Translations under genes and position numbers: made by a program | Shown here: positions 1 to 13,032 of the stretch, in pieces | Layout of the letters: every line of letters begins with the position of its first letter | Position numbering within the stretch: the stretch's first letter is position 1 | Notes under the pieces: model-generated | Seen by the model: the letters and a program-made list of their open reading frames with translations, nothing else | Databases searched by the model: none | Told to the model about the DNA's origin: nothing | Source: Hippophae tibetana | Taxonomy: Eukaryota; Streptophyta; Magnoliopsida; Rosales; Elaeagnaceae | Assembly: GCA_037013495.1 (NCBI GenBank) | Contig: CM072811.1 | Span: 44,027,452 to 44,091,451, forward strand | Direction of reading: 5' to 3' | Length of the DNA stretch: 64,000 bases

Positions 1-3000
1 TTTTCGTACTTGTGCAGCCTCTGTAAAAACCCATTGCAGCAGATAAGCAGTTTTCACACACTTGTTTGTTTGTTTTGTTTTTTTGTTTTTTTTATTATAA
101 ATATTACAGTTCTACCTGATTGGTTTACTGGAGTCTGGAATAAGTTCACAGCCTGTAGAATACTTCGAACAGTTTGCTGTATCTTTTCCAACCAAGAAGG
201 ATTGGTTGCAGTTATATCTAGAATACGGAAAAATAACACTAAATATTACTACATCAACCAAACAGAAGCTAGCCTAAGCAGTGAAATGGAACATTGCCAA
301 AAGATGTACTCGGGTAAGCAGCTGCAGACCTGATTCAGTATCTGATTCAGCATCTGATTCAGACTTGTATGAATAGGTAGAATCATCATGATCCTCCTCT
401 TCAAAATCTTCACTCACCTCATCCTCTATAGGGTCATAATCACGTGTTTTACTGTCATCATCAGTTTCTGAGGCATAGCCATCATCTTCCTTGTCATGTG
501 TGTCCTTTGATATTTCTTCCGGGTCATCATGATCATTATTGTTTTCAGCATTGGAATCACCTGCTTCTTTCCCAGTGTTTTCTCCTGTCCAACGAGAAGC
601 AACGAGGCGACCTAACTCTTCCCTTGTCATTGCATCAGTACCTTTAGATGCATCATTATGCTACAAATGTACCATGTAGAGCAAACACTAGTCAGCCCAA
701 AGAAAATGAAGGATATGAGTAAATTTTAGCGAGCTAAACCACTGCCCTTGCAGACGTTCCATGAATCCAAATGGAATCTAAACTTCTAGAGCAAGACATA
801 TTTATAGTAAATAATGAAAATTTTATAGATACTTAACTACTGATTACAGGCTAAGATATAGTAAAAGGTACAAATCCAGACACTAAAAATGGAATAAAAA
901 CAAAAGTATAAAGGGCATGAAAAGCAAAGCTAATTGGTATCTTTTTCTAGTTGAACTACAAATTTTTATAACTTGCAAATTTCCCTCCAGATGAGAACCC
1001 ACCTTAGACTCATTTCGCTCTTTAGTTTATCCGAACATATCCATCATAGCTTGTCTAGGATCACTCCCCTCTACTTGACTAAAACACAGGATAAAATTGA
1101 AGTCTAGTAAACCGGACTAATATATTATATTCATGATTTTATGTAAACCACTAAATCCATAAAGGAAGCTTTTGTAAATACTTTGCATATAAACACACAT
1201 TTATATATTTATGTAATAACTCAAATTTGAAACTCATCAAGGGAGGTCAACCAGATGAGGGGGCAGGAGACGTGCCAGAGAGTTTATCCCTTCACCAATT
1301 TAAAAAATTACATCTCCATCTGAAGTTCTAGGGTTTTATGAGGATTGGAAATTCACACTTATAACGGCTTGAGACAATTGTATCTTAAAAGGCCCAAAGT
1401 GACATAAAATTTTAATTATATTTGTTTATTATGCAATTAAATATAATAAATTTGAAATTTAGAGTAGAAATCATAGAGATAGTCAAAATTGTTTGTTTTG
1501 TTATTTTAACAATCATTTAAATATTTATTGTTTTAAACTCCATAATCTTGCATTTTAAAAATTATTGTATTAATTTAGGGATAGAAATATTGTTATAATC
1601 AAAACTCATTGGATTTAACTATAAACCTATGCAAATATAAACGAATTTTAAAAGAAATTATCGTCATGTTTGGTTTTCAGTAATAACAATGATAATGGGA
1701 AAGAATTATAGGTATTCTTATGTTTGATTAAACTGTTAATCTGGAATGAAATAAAAACCATTCCGCTGGAAAAATTCATTCCTCACACTAAATAAACCAA
1801 AATGCTCTATTTTCTTCACATATTTGTATTAGGATAACATGACATTATGGTCACTTTACTTTCACAAATTGAGCACATTGGTCATTTTTCTTAAAATTGA
1901 TACACTTTAGTCACATTACTATTGCATTTTTTGACAATTTAGTCATTTCTTGACAATATTAATTTTTTCGGATTTTTTTTGTATAAAACCTTAAGTCGTA
2001 TCAAATTAACCCTTATTAGAAGAAGGTTGATAGATTTTTGAAGACAAAAATATCCCAAAAGTTAAAAAAAATTAAAAAATAAAATGATTAAAATAATCAA
2101 AATTGGACTAAAATGATCAGTTTAAAGTAAAGTGACCAATGCGTCTAATTTATAAAAATAAAGGGACTCTAGGTGCACCTTTTACTTAGTATTATCACAT
2201 TATTTTTTTCTCATTTTCCCTCATTTAGAAATAAAAAAAATATACATTTTCTAATTTTACTTCATTTATAATTTTATAGATTTTTCTTCCAATTTTATCC
2301 TTATTTCCACTGTTCAAACAAATATAATAATAGTGTTAAAATCCTAAATATATGGGATATCTTAGGATTTAAACAAATTCATATCAGCTGTATATTTAAT
2401 TGTAGTTCAAATTTTGGTTCTCCTGATTTTCAAGGATTTTTATATTTTCTTGTTGCTTTCATTGTATTATAAATAAAAGAATTATTTCCCCAATCCACCA
2501 ATAGTAATGTTTTTTTTCTATCAATTCTTATTACCATTCCCCACTGAAACCAAAACTGGGGTTTCCCACAAATTCGTGAGCCTATGGATCAAATTGAAAT
2601 CCTAAGCTGATTTAACCATGAACTTCTTTGTCTACAATAATCAATAATGACCTATTAATCTATAAAAAGATGTAACTCATCTAACTTGAACAGATAGGCC
2701 AAACTTGAAAACACAACAAAAAGAAAAATTAAGTGGTATACCATTGTTGCATCAACTATTAGCAATACATTCAATTGTACTACAACAGCAAGTGGATAGA
2801 ATCATGAACTTGGCATGTAAGATATGTCTCCGAATAAGCAGTAGAGTTATTGTACGAGGAAAGTGGGAAATTACCATATCCCTGATTTGATCAGTTGATT
2901 CCTTGCTTACAACATCGAGATCAGAATCAGATAAAGTTGAAGACTCTTCCCTCACTTTCTCCACATGCTACATTCAAAAAGAAACAAGCTGAGAGCAGCA

Positions 3001-6000
3001 TATGTTTTGACATAAATGATCAATGCAATGAAATTGCAACTTTTGAGGATATTATTCTAGAAAAATATTTTTTTTAAAAAAACAAATCATGTTCTACCTT
3101 TTCTATTCCATGAACCAATGACCCTTCGTTATTGGAGACATCACTAGGTCCATCTTCAGACTTTAAACCACCGTGGTCAATCCCAGCATCCTATGAGATT
3201 GATGATTCAGAAGAGAAGAAAGATCCATAACATAGTTGCGTAATGATGACAATCAAAATTAAAAATCTATCTTTCAAATCCCATATCATACGCTTTCATA
3301 TACAATATTTTTAGAACAGGCATTATTGTCAAAACTAAAGAGAGTGTGATTACTACAAGGAATTCTGATCCAGGAATTTTTAAATTAAATGCAAATGGAT
3401 AATGAAAACTGAAATTTTATAGAGATATACAGATAAAATTAGCAGTCTGACCGAACCTTGAGGGAACCGTCCAAAATCCCTATTGTGTCTTCATGAGTAG
3501 CTTCAATCTGTTTTTCTTCACCATCCACTTTCTCTGCTGACTCACTTTTCTCCTGCTCATCTTCCTCACTTTTCTCCTGTTTATCTTCCTCATTGAATTT
3601 GCCTTTCTCCTCCACTTCTTTTTTCTCCATCTCTTCTTTTTCTCTCAGCAAACGTTCCTTCTCCTCTGCCTTCTCTATCTGTTCCTTTCGGTCTGCATAA
3701 AAGGTGGTGCCAAAGAAATGAAGAGATTAAATAGCATTTCAATTAAAAAGTAGGACAATCAATGATATTCAATCATCTTTCATAACAAAAATGTCATTTC
3801 AACTCTTGCATTAATGCAGGACAAAAGTTAGGATTTTATTGTAATTCTAGAACAGTTAGGATTTTTATAGTAGAGTTCAATTACTATTAGAATTGATTAG
3901 GATTAGTTGCTCTATAAATAAAGCCTATGCTATTGTAATTTAAGAAGCCTGATTAATGAATTATTGGATAGTTACGGAGTTTACTCCCCAAGTATCCCCT
4001 TTTTTATCACCTTTTCCTTATAAATTTCCATCTACATTCTAATTTCTTCTTCTCTATTTCTATCTTTGCTTTCCCCTTCCTAAATCATGCATAGAAAAAC
4101 AAAGCAGGGGTAGTTAAGACTTTAAATACAAGGTATCTTTTGTAAAAAGAAACCAAAAACACATGCACTGCTAGACAATAAATTACATTTCCTGATCATT
4201 CAAGACCAACACCATTTCCTTTTCCTCAAAATTTCAGTCTTACTTGACTCTAGTTGGACAAACTCTGGAAAACTCAATTCATAAAGCTAACAACAAAAAA
4301 TAACATTATTAATCTTCTTATGAGAAATAGACATACAAGATACAACATAGAAGTCAAGACAAGAAAACTTTGACACCAGAAAGGATGAGGTTCTATTGCT
4401 CCCAAACCAGATGTTATTGGATTGTGGCTTAGATGACGTAAGAGTAAGGATCTCAACCTATTAGCTCCGAGCTTAAAATAAAAGTACCAATAACCAACTT
4501 TTCTTGCTGACAAACTATCTAAATGTCAGTAAATCAACAATAGAGATCTAGGGATCTTCAAGAGGTGGTCCAATCCATCTTTTCAGGCCTTCAGTCTGTT
4601 GAGAATCTAAGTGCATGATAAAATAAGGAACTTATGTCCTATTCAAACAATCATTTACTTTTTAGTGATTACAGATCAAAACTTTTATCAAGATTTTAAA
4701 TGGAGGCATTAAAATTTTATGCATGCCAATTTTTATAATTGTTTAAATTCATTTTTGGAAATTGCATAAACTAAAATGACTAACATACCATTTTACAATT
4801 TCCAAAAGATAGCAACCACCTCCATTGTCTGAAGGCATTGCAATATTCTTTTTCTGTATTGTATAATCTCATTGTGACATAAATTCTAAGGTAGTTGGGG
4901 GGGTGGAATTCCTTCACATAGATATATATCCATAGAAATTCTCCATAACATTACATTAGATTTTCTGTACCTTACAAGTATCATGAGTTAAGAGACACAT
5001 AGTGTTTTTGCAATTTAAAATGCTTCATCAACAATCTAGGAAAGTTAATGATTAATGGCGGTGATTATTTGACATAGTTGACAAACAAGAGAAAATGGTG
5101 GCATTACTATACCTTTAAGTTGTTGAACAAGCCCCTTGAGTATTTTCTCCTCACTTTGCAACTTTGATAATGCAACCTTGTCCTTTTCTATAGCTAATTT
5201 TGCTTGTTCAACTTCCTGCTTTCTTATGGCAACCCCCTCTTGATAAGTTACAATCTTTTTATTCAGCTTGTCTCTAGCTACTTTCCCAGCCTCCCAACAT
5301 GTATTGGGGCACTTGACTTTACCATCATACTCATCACTCCCATCACAACAGTCTGAGATTTTCAGTATGCAAATATCACATTACATCATGAGAGGTCTAG
5401 GTTGATTGAACAATTTAAAACACATCTTAAATTTCCCATCTTCTGGCTAAGATATTAAAATTAGGCCACAAAAAAGAAGGGTAAAACAGGTTTTCTTATT
5501 CACTTGTTCCCCCTGAATAAGTGTCAAAATGGAACTATGTGTTTGTTTTAGTTTGTGTTGATGCCTGTGTCATGGTTCCCATTCTCTATGACCAACAAGT
5601 TAAACTCCTTATGGCCTCCAGTGAAAAAGCTTCACCAATCTGTGTTTACTTCTCTGCTTTAGATAAATGCAACTTGTACTGTTTCGTGCCAAATGTGTGG
5701 GCATGCATACTTTATTTACATTGTTCAAGTAAATTAGAAAGCTATAAATAAATAAGTAAATAAATAAAAGGGCTATGAAGGCTAAAACCCGAAAGAAAAA
5801 AATTTGGAAAGTAAAAGGCAAGGGATGATGTTTATCGAAATACTTACCACATATGCCATCATTCACTCTAGAAGAATACAAAGAAAGAGGAACATGTCCC
5901 GCATTCTTACAGTAGAACTTTCCGTTTGGGCACGCAGACGTACCTAGGGAAACCAAAAGTAAGTAATGCCAACCGAAATAAGAAAATGCCTTTGGAAATC

Positions 6001-6966
6001 AAAGAATAAACCATAGAGATGAGTTACCCAAGCACAAACCTCAAGGAAGATATAACACACACACACACACACACATGGCAAGAGATAAAGCAAAAAAAAA
6101 ATTCTTAGCAAGAAGGTTCCTTTTTAGGGAACAGGGAAGAATTCTTTTACATAGTACAAGTTAGAAGAAGATTATTATGCAATAAAGCACAATTCGCCAT
6201 CAATTAATATTTTAAGAAGCTGAAGACCCATTTCAAAGTCTCAGACCACCATTAAAAAATAAAAATAAAAAATAAATCAAACTCATAGATTTGTGATTTG
6301 TTTGAGTTATGCTTGTAGTAATTAAAATTGACACCATAACTTAAGCATATTTCACATAATCTCAAGCCAATATTAGACAATTTTCGCACAAATGCCGCCT
6401 CAGTAGAAACCTAAATAACCCCCCGACTCAATTTGCTAACTATTTCTCTTAAAATAAAGATATTTGTTTTCACAATAAACATAAAATATATATTTATATA
6501 TATATAAACTTCTTTGTTTGTTTGTTTTAAGGGAAACAAGAAACTGAGAAAGAAGAACATATGGAATGAAAAGGGGGAATACCGGGCTCGTCCGTGCCGT
6601 CAATGCAATCACAGAAGTCATCGTTGAGTTGGTTAATGCTGAATTTCTTAGATCCATCTCTGCATTTGATCACCTCAGACGACTTGTAGTATTTCTCATC
6701 TGCACCATAACCCCAATTCGTTACCATTCTTACTTAATGATAATCTTGTTATGCCTTAACTCTCAAACCAAATAATACCACAAAATTACGGAGGAAGAAG
6801 AACCAAATCAAATCTGAATAAGAAATGAACCTTCTGGGGAGATTCCAATGAACTGGTATTTCGGAGGAGAAGGCGTCGCAGAAGCTGATCTCATTGTGGA
6901 AGAAACAAAACATAAAACGGAAAGTAAAAGAAGATAATCAAATACGACGGCGTTAGGCTTCCTCAT
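1..6966 (-). CDS. PSL4: Glucosidase II beta subunit (PRKCSH-like), 3' end outside window
   Basis: Regulatory subunit of ER glucosidase II, which in this family holds the catalytic alpha subunit in the ER lumen and helps trim glucose from N-glycans. Minus-strand exons: 6966-6831, 6699-6583, 5943-5848, 5352-5113, 3692-3457, 3190-3098, 2967-2875, 660-330, 217-116, and 20-1 (partial). Phases match at every junction and give about 488 residues. Residues 1-30 form a signal peptide ([12 protein letters not shown] core). Exons 2-4 carry two cysteine-rich LDL-receptor class A-like modules with the acidic motifs [11 protein letters not shown] and CCDGSDEY. Exon 4 continues into a coiled coil, exon 5 is Glu/Lys-rich and exon 8 is strongly acidic. 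Exon 9 has the conserved [12 protein letters not shown] segment. The C-terminal mannose-6-phosphate-receptor homology domain is not reached. The start ATG is the first one ahead of the signal peptide. The symbol follows the Arabidopsis orthologue and is an inference. Confidence 0.93.
1848..2139. repeat. Inverted-repeat element in intron 7 of the glucosidase II beta gene
   Basis: The left end TGGTCACTTTACTTTCAC and the right end AGTAAAGTGACCA are inverted copies of each other. The sequence between them is AT-rich and non-coding. The phrasing (threshold repeats of 'ttagtcac', 'ggtcattttt') is that of a common non-autonomous plant repeat. I could not define a target-site duplication. Confidence 0.45.
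3800..4080 (+). mobile_element. Possible solo-LTR-like relic in intron 4
   Basis: Inside the 5112-3693 intron, a stretch with repeated 'gttaggattt', a TATA-like CTATAAATAAAGCC and then 'gaagcctgattaatgaatta' resembles the promoter/R region of a Ty1/copia LTR. No internal domain or second LTR is visible and the ends are not defined. This is recognition by style only, so the call is weak. Confidence 0.3.
6055..6075. repeat. (AC)n microsatellite
   Basis: About 10.5 perfect AC units in intron 2 of the glucosidase II beta gene. Confidence 0.95.
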
Positions 6967-7423
6967 CTTTCAGATCTTTACTTGCACTACTGGTGTGCTG
7001 CTCGACTGATCGCCTAAGGAGTATAAGCAGCTTATTTCAATAATTTCATCTATGAGATGATGATTTCATGGGTCTTAATGTCAAAGAGTTATGTTCCTTT
7101 TTTTACAAGAATGGCAGGGTTTGTTTTTAGTACCTTAGTACTCAGTCGTCGCTACTTAGCATGGGGTGATATTAAATATGGGTACCCTTAATTTTTAGAA
7201 AAATTCAATTTAATATTTTTATTAAATTGTTTTAAAATTAATAATTTTAAATATTATATAAGTTTAAGTTGGGATTTCAATTTATGCAACTCAAAGTTAA
7301 ATAGGAGGAACATTTTTTTTTTCCCTTTCAGGACTTTAACGCCCAAATAACTTCAAAGGAGGGAAATTTTTGATTTATCATTTTTCTGTTTTTTACCAAT
7401 ATCGTGGAATTTTGGTTGTAATC

Positions 7424-7670
7424 CAATTTATATTAATTAAAATTATTTTTTAAACGATTTAATCTGATTATATTAATTTTTAAACTAATTAAATTTGATA
7501 AAAATAGATCGATTTAATAATATATTAAAATTTTCATATTATTTTTCATTAAAAATGTATTCAAAAACCTGTATTAAATTGAATGATTTTATAAATAAAA
7601 CAATAAAATTTAATTTATATTAATTAAAATCGTTTTTAAACTATCCGATACGATTATATTTTTTTTTCAT
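7424..7670. repeat. Degenerate direct-repeat pair, period about 183 bp
   Basis: A block with the core AATTTATATTAATTAAAAT followed by a TTTTTAAAC...GATTATATT tail occurs near 7424-7480 and again near 7607-7665. The copies have diverged. No coding content is seen. Confidence 0.5.
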
Positions 7671-8042
7671 AATTTGATGTTTGTCTTCGATCAGATATCA
7701 ACCTCTTCTTTAGGCATGTCAAGTGAGACCTCTAAATGAATTTGATGACGAAGGCGAAGTGACTGTCTTTTTCTATTCATTAACGTAAGACCTTTGTTCC
7801 TTATAAATTACAAGCTATATTTATATGACATGAATTCATCATCATATATAGGGCTCACCAAACAAGGAAGAGGTAGATGTCTTTCCACGGTCTTAGATGG
7901 CTAGTTTTTCAGAAAGGATGAAAATGCCACTCCTATGGTTGCACCAGTTGAAATCCTCAACTTAAATTTATGTAAGCTTAAGATTATTAATTTTTGGAAT
8001 CATTTAGTAAATAAGGAAACTATATTAAAATTCATCAAATAT

Positions 8043-9120
8043 AGGGGTAAAAAGGGAAAAAATCTTACCTATAACATATTACATGTATTTTATTAATATC
8101 AATTGTTAATCTTGTTAGTTCTGATAACTTTTTTTTTTTTATAAAAATGAATAATCAAAATAATATTCATAATTCCATCGTATATAATATTTTCTCATAA
8201 AAATGGATACCAATTTTAAAATATGGATACCTACTACACAAACGAGAGTATTATAATTATTTTATGTTTGGTGCTTAGAATGAAATGTTATGATAATGAG
8301 AATTGAATTTATTATTATTATATCTACTCGAGAAGGGAAATCAAATAATAAAATTTATAAAATCATAAATGAAGTAAAAGTTATATAATAAATTCTTTTT
8401 ATTTTAAATGAGATAAAATTAAAAAAATAATAAATATTTATACAAATGTGTGAAAAAAATAAAATATTTTAACATATCCTTAAAGTGTATGAGATGAATG
8501 AGTATTCTTGATATTATAATTAGAATTTTATATTAACCATAAAACAAAATACAAAAATATTTGAATCATTCACGTTATCATTTATATTACTCTAAACATA
8601 AACTTAGTGATTTGACTAGTAATGTTAGGACTAACATTTCATTTATTTTAAATCACATAATTAAATTATACTAAAATATCGTTTGATACAAAAAAGAAAG
8701 TATTACAATTATAAAAATTGTACAAATCATAACTATTTTTAAATTTGTTTCAACTTTTTTATTTAAAAAAAATAAAATACGTAATAATAAACTAATTATT
8801 TTTATTTTTTAAAACTATATTTATGATCATAAATAAAGTATCTAATTATTATTATATTATTATATAAAATAAAATACACTTTGTTGTCTCACAATAATTC
8901 ATGTGGTGGTAAAAAACATGGATAAAAAGGGAGAAAATCTTACATATAATATGTTATATGTTCCCTATTAATATGAGTCGTTAATCTCGTCATCACTTCT
9001 AATGCATTTTCCTTTTTTATAAAATGAAGAGTTCAAATGACATCATTCCAATACGTGTATATGACTCCATTTATGTAAGATTATCTCATATAAAGGGATA
9101 CTAGTTTCTAAATATAGTGT
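8043..9120. repeat. Direct-repeat pair, about 190 bp each, about 880 bp apart
   Basis: The copy at 8043-8230 begins 'ggtaaaaagggaaaaaatc' and the copy at 8924-9120 begins 'ggataaaaagggagaaaatc'. Both continue through 'ttac.tataa.at.ttatatg', 'ttaatc..gt' and a late 'atctcataaa..ggatac' block. They look like two diverged copies of one repeat. Confidence 0.55.
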
Positions 9121-9389
9121 AAGTCATGTAGTCTTTTATGTTTTGTTGGCTTTATTTGTGTAAGACATTGAGTCTGTTTATTAATGTATATATATTCTTC
9201 TACGAGATCAAATCTATAATTTTTATGGAGCTTAAATTCTGGTGGAATACTAACTCTAATTTCTCAATACAACCATTTTTCCATTTTAGGTTATTGTCTT
9301 TCTTCTATTAGGAGTGTCAAGCTTTCTTAATTTTTGTCTATTTCTTTTTTTCTTATATTGGTCACATGTTTCTTCTTGGTAAATAACAT

Positions 9390-9677
9390 TTAATAAAATT
9401 GGTTTATATATATATAACTTTTTGGGGTCATGATTTCTGATTCAGAATCAATTTCACTGATTATTGTCATATTGTTATTGTCATATTTTCTTCCTCTTTC
9501 TTTGTACAAAGTTTTTTTATCATAATGTTCTTCTAATTTTTCATTATTTAGTATTAACAAACTAATTAATTTTTCTATATTCCTATTTTTAGGATTTATG
9601 AATTGTCTTTTTAATTTTTTTTTCCTGTATTCCATTAAATTTGAATTATATTTTTTTATCTCATTTCTAGGTATCAT
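9390..9677 (-). CDS. Basic frame of unknown function in the pararetrovirus relic
   Basis: A 95-residue Lys/Asn/Arg-rich frame that begins 6 bases after the stop of the coiled-coil frame upstream. It contains a short acidic stretch (SEIDSESE) near its end. It could be the truncated start of a following structural or polyprotein frame. I do not recognise a domain. Confidence 0.3.
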   Translation of the reverse strand: MIPRNEIKKYNSNLMEYRKKKLKRQFINPKNRNIEKLISLLILNNEKLEEHYDKKTLYKERGRKYDNNNMTIISEIDSESEIMTPKSYIYINQFY

Positions 9678-9683
9678 AACATC

Positions 9684-9944
9684 TTATTTTCTCGATGGTT
9701 CTACTTGTAATCCTTCTAAGAGATTGTATTTATAACTTATAACATCATTGTTTCTATGAATGTTATATACATATTTTCTTAATTCTGTAAATTTCATATG
9801 TATATCTTGATGTAATTTATTATAACCATATTTCTTTATTTTTTTTAATAATTGTTTTTGTGTTTCGATTATAGCTTGTAGATATTCCGTGTTTGATTCT
9901 TGGACTAAATTTATTTTCTCTGTTAAAAGTCTCAAAGTTTTCAT
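9684..9944 (-). CDS. Small coiled-coil frame, possibly virion-associated-protein-like, in the pararetrovirus relic
   Basis: An 86-residue frame starting MKTLRLLTEKINLVQES, rich in Leu, Ile, Gln and Lys, with heptad-like spacing over residues 1-40. A small coiled-coil protein downstream of the movement protein is typical of caulimovirid virion-associated proteins. That is the only basis for the assignment. Expression is doubtful given the decay of its neighbours. Confidence 0.35.
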   Translation of the reverse strand: MKTLRLLTEKINLVQESNTEYLQAIIETQKQLLKKIKKYGYNKLHQDIHMKFTELRKYVYNIHRNNDVISYKYNLLEGLQVEPSRK

Positions 9945-10239
9945 TAATGTTATTTGATTTTTTGCTACGCTTACTAAACTTCTATATATTTTTAATTGTA
10001 TTTTTTTAATTTGTATTTAAATATTATTTTCTTCTTAATATGACATCTTGAATTAGTCCTTTAATTACTTGAACTTCATAATTATGTTTTTTAACTTATT
10101 CTTTAGAAGTTTTTTCTCCATGGTCTATAAAAATAAATCTTGATATATTATTATTTTAACCACATTACTTTTCTTTCTTGGTATGATAGATTTTTTCTTA
10201 ATATCTAAGTATCATTCTTTAGGTATTTCAAAGTTTATT

Positions 10240-10880
10240 AGTATTTTTGGTTTTATTATTTATCTAAGTTTTTGAAAAGCTTTTATCTATTTCTATAGAT
10301 TTATTTTGTTCGTATATTGAATCATTATAAGTGTTTATTAATGAAAACTCTACTATGTAGTGTATTAAAAATTAATGATTTCTTTTTTTTTCTCTTATTT
10401 CAAATTCATAAACTAAATTTAACACTTGATTTAAGTTTTTATTATGTATATTAATAACAAACTTAAGATATGTTATAAATTTTAACGTTTGATATTACAG
10501 ATTACCATAAATAATTCATAATAAAGAATTTTTCATGTTTTTCATGTTTATTATTTTATTATTTAACAATGTTATTTTTATGGGTGTATTTATTATTTCT
10601 CTAAAATAAACTTGTATTAATATTTAAATTTTTCTAAATGAATGTATCCAATTTTTTTTTTATCTTTTGAGAAATTTTGAATAGTTTATTCAATATGGTT
10701 TCCTTGTTAATTAATGGTATATTATAACTTTATTTTGTATCTATGATATTAATGTTAATTTATTTATACTTATTACATAATAAATTATGTTTTTCATTGT
10801 GAATAATTTCCTTAAAGATGGAAACAATGTATATTTAAATTCATCTATTTCTTTAATATTTATTTATTTTTAATTTTTTT
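10240..10880 (-). pseudogene. 30K-superfamily movement-protein-like relic
   Basis: Reading the minus strand across several frames gives a conserved-looking core near 10606-10562, with a Phe-Arg pair followed by a Thr-Pro-Ile-Lys run and a hydrophobic end. Further on, a hydrophobic/acidic helix lies near 10440-10375 with a polar tail to about 10280. This spacing matches the 30K family of plant viral movement proteins, which in intact viruses open plasmodesmata. In-frame stops and frame changes throughout show it is non-functional. Alternative: chance AT-rich coding-like sequence. Confidence 0.45.
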
Positions 10881-10949
10881 ACTTATTATCATTTTATGTA
10901 AAAAAATATCATGTGATGTCTTCTATTTTTAATTATATTATTTATTGAT

Positions 10950-12100
10950 TTTTTATATTTTTTTCTATCTTTATTTACGAAATGTTACTATTTAATTCAA
11001 TTATATTTAAGAATATTTTTGAACATGATTCAAAATTTGGAGATATTTTTAAGGTTATTTTGGTAAAGATGAGATATAAATGAATAAAATAAATAAGTAA
11101 TAAGAGGATATATCAGTAAATATATTATTGCAAATCGCGAGAGTACCACGATTTAGGATAAAATTAAAGAGAAGCTTAAAAAGAAGCTGTATTGCATCGT
11201 TATCCTCATTAATCTTGCCCGCATCTATTACCCTTTCCTTTTATATAAATATTAAATATTTTAAAATAAAATGTTCATGTGAAAATCTTTTATAACGATG
11301 GATGTTAACGGAAAGGACAAAAGTATGAATGTTACCGCATTCTTCATTTAAATATTGTAGGGGATGGAATAGGAATTTTTCATCCAATTCAAGATTTGAG
11401 TAATTTATGAGGATTGAAATTTTCCACCGATACATAAATCAAAATTAATTAAATTTTAATAAATGAAGTATTTATAATTACTTAAATTTATGTATTTATT
11501 ATGCAATTGAATCTAATACTTATAAATACTTAAATATACGCAATTATTATATAATTAAATTTTAATTTCCACTAAAAATTATAATTATGATTAATTTTTA
11601 AAATAAATTAATAAATATATCATCAAAATAATAAACATATTATTTAAGTTTATTTGGTTGTAAATATAACACTAATACAAATATTACGAAAATATCATCT
11701 ATATAACATAAATGATATTTTTGTAATATTATCAAATTACAAATAAAACATGAAAGTATCATAAATGATGTATAAATTATATTTTTATAATAATCATGGT
11801 ATATTAATATTATATTTATAACTTAATAAATTTAGATTATATACAATCATTTAGTTTAACGATTTATACCTATTATATTATTGTTAAATTTTTAAAATTA
11901 AAATATTAATTTATCGATGTAATATAGTATTTGTTTTAATTAAAATTTATTTTATTTAATTCTAATCAAGTAGCTTCCGTATACATAAAAAAAAATTGTC
12001 TCATAAAAGAAATTTAGCAAAAGAAAGCCGTTGAAGAAAAAAGGGCATACCAAGAATAACCCTGTGAGAGGCAAGAGATGATACGGCTGGCATAAAGGGT
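10950..12100. other. AT-rich DNA upstream of the TBP gene
   Basis: No gene is supported. The sequence is dominated by TTTAAATAATTA-type stretches with no clear repeat boundaries. The proximal part (about 11.95-12.1 kb) becomes less AT-rich as the TBP promoter begins. Confidence 0.55.
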
Positions 12101-12108
12101 ACATTTGG

Positions 12109-12122
12109 TATAATATATATAG
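12109..12122 (+). promoter_or_regulatory. Candidate TATA box of the TBP gene
   Basis: TATAATATATATAG lies just upstream of a C/T-rich leader with several 'tctctct' and 'ccctt' tracts. The next coding ATG is at 13033, after an inferred 5' UTR intron. The transcription start is inferred, not shown. Confidence 0.5.
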
Positions 12123-12149
12123 AGGATTTGGCTAAAGAGCTTTTCTTTC

Positions 12150-13032
12150 TTAAAGTTTTCGGATCCGTCCACACATTTATCATCTTCAAACCCTCTTCAC
12201 ACACGCACAATTCCCATATGAAAGATCGAGACTCTCTCCCCAATTTAAGCACTCCCAATACGAATCTCCTATAAAAGCAAGTTCGATTCAAAATTTCCCC
12301 GCTGCCTCCATACCTTAAACCCCCTTGTCTTTTTCTTTAGTTCTTTCTGTTTGATTTTCTCAGATCTACCTTTTCCTTTGCGTTTTACCATACTTACGAT
12401 CCTGATCCTTTCCGCTTAGAAAGGTCCGATCTATCTCTCTCTTTAGCTGTAATATAAGATCCTGCTAAACCTAGACAGACAAGCTCGTCTGCTTAAATTT
12501 TGCATCTGAAAAAAATCTAAAGATTCATTAGTTCCGAAAAGATTTGGATCCCTGCTTTTGGAATTAATTCATTAATTATGAAGATTTTATTTTATTTGTT
12601 AATTGTTAAGGAAAAAAGAGAAAATAATAATAATCTGAACATGTTATATCCGATGACTTTTTTGACCTGAAAAAGAGGAACGAGATAAAATAAAATAAAA
12701 AAAACTATAAGGGAACTCTCGGAAAGCTAGCTTCCATTTGCTTTTAGATAATATTCTCATCAATATTAGGTTTAGTTTGCTTATTTTCTTGTCTGTGGTG
12801 CTCTGCTTTGTTCGTAAAAAGCGTCTTCTATTATTGAGAATTCAGTTACAGAACAAACATAAGATTCTTCTTCGAGCTGATGTTTAAACTGAGGGTTCTT
12901 TAATTCGTTCTTTCATATGTGCCCTTGTGGATTTTCAATCACAGTGTCTCATATTATATCTTCGTTGTGTTTAGGTGTGTGAATAGAACGAGCCGTTGTT
13001 ACCGATTTTCTGGTAAATATTAAGATTAAACA
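12150..13032 (+). other. TBP 5' UTR with a likely leader intron
   Basis: The sequence from about 12150 to 12480 looks like a pyrimidine-rich plant leader. A T-rich stretch follows and ends at an AG ('tgtgtttag') near 12975, shortly before the ATG. This suggests an intron of several hundred bases in the 5' UTR. The donor cannot be fixed by eye; 'ctgtaatataag' and 'cgtttt' sites are only candidates. Confidence 0.45.

Larger units (their letters stand above)
7100..9380. other. AT-rich intergenic DNA upstream of the glucosidase II beta gene
   Basis: No coding region is supported here. The stretch holds two internal direct-repeat pairs, annotated separately, and long runs of A/T. The first few hundred bases (about 6970-7150) should contain the minus-strand promoter and 5' UTR, but I see no TATA box clear enough to call. 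Confidence 0.6.
9390..10900 (-). mobile_element. Decayed endogenous pararetrovirus-like (Caulimoviridae) fragment
   Basis: On the minus strand, remnants of a 30K-type movement protein are followed downstream by an 86-residue coiled-coil frame and a 95-residue basic frame, all in the same direction. That order fits a caulimovirid genome. The movement-protein part is broken by many stops and frame changes. No reverse transcriptase or coat-protein zinc knuckle is present, so this is only a fragment. The family call rests on pattern recognition of the movement-protein core; a profile search would decide it. Confidence 0.5.

Noticed and set aside
5521-5751. 76-residue plus-strand frame in intron 3 of the glucosidase II beta gene
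   Set aside because: Antisense intronic sequence with no family features.
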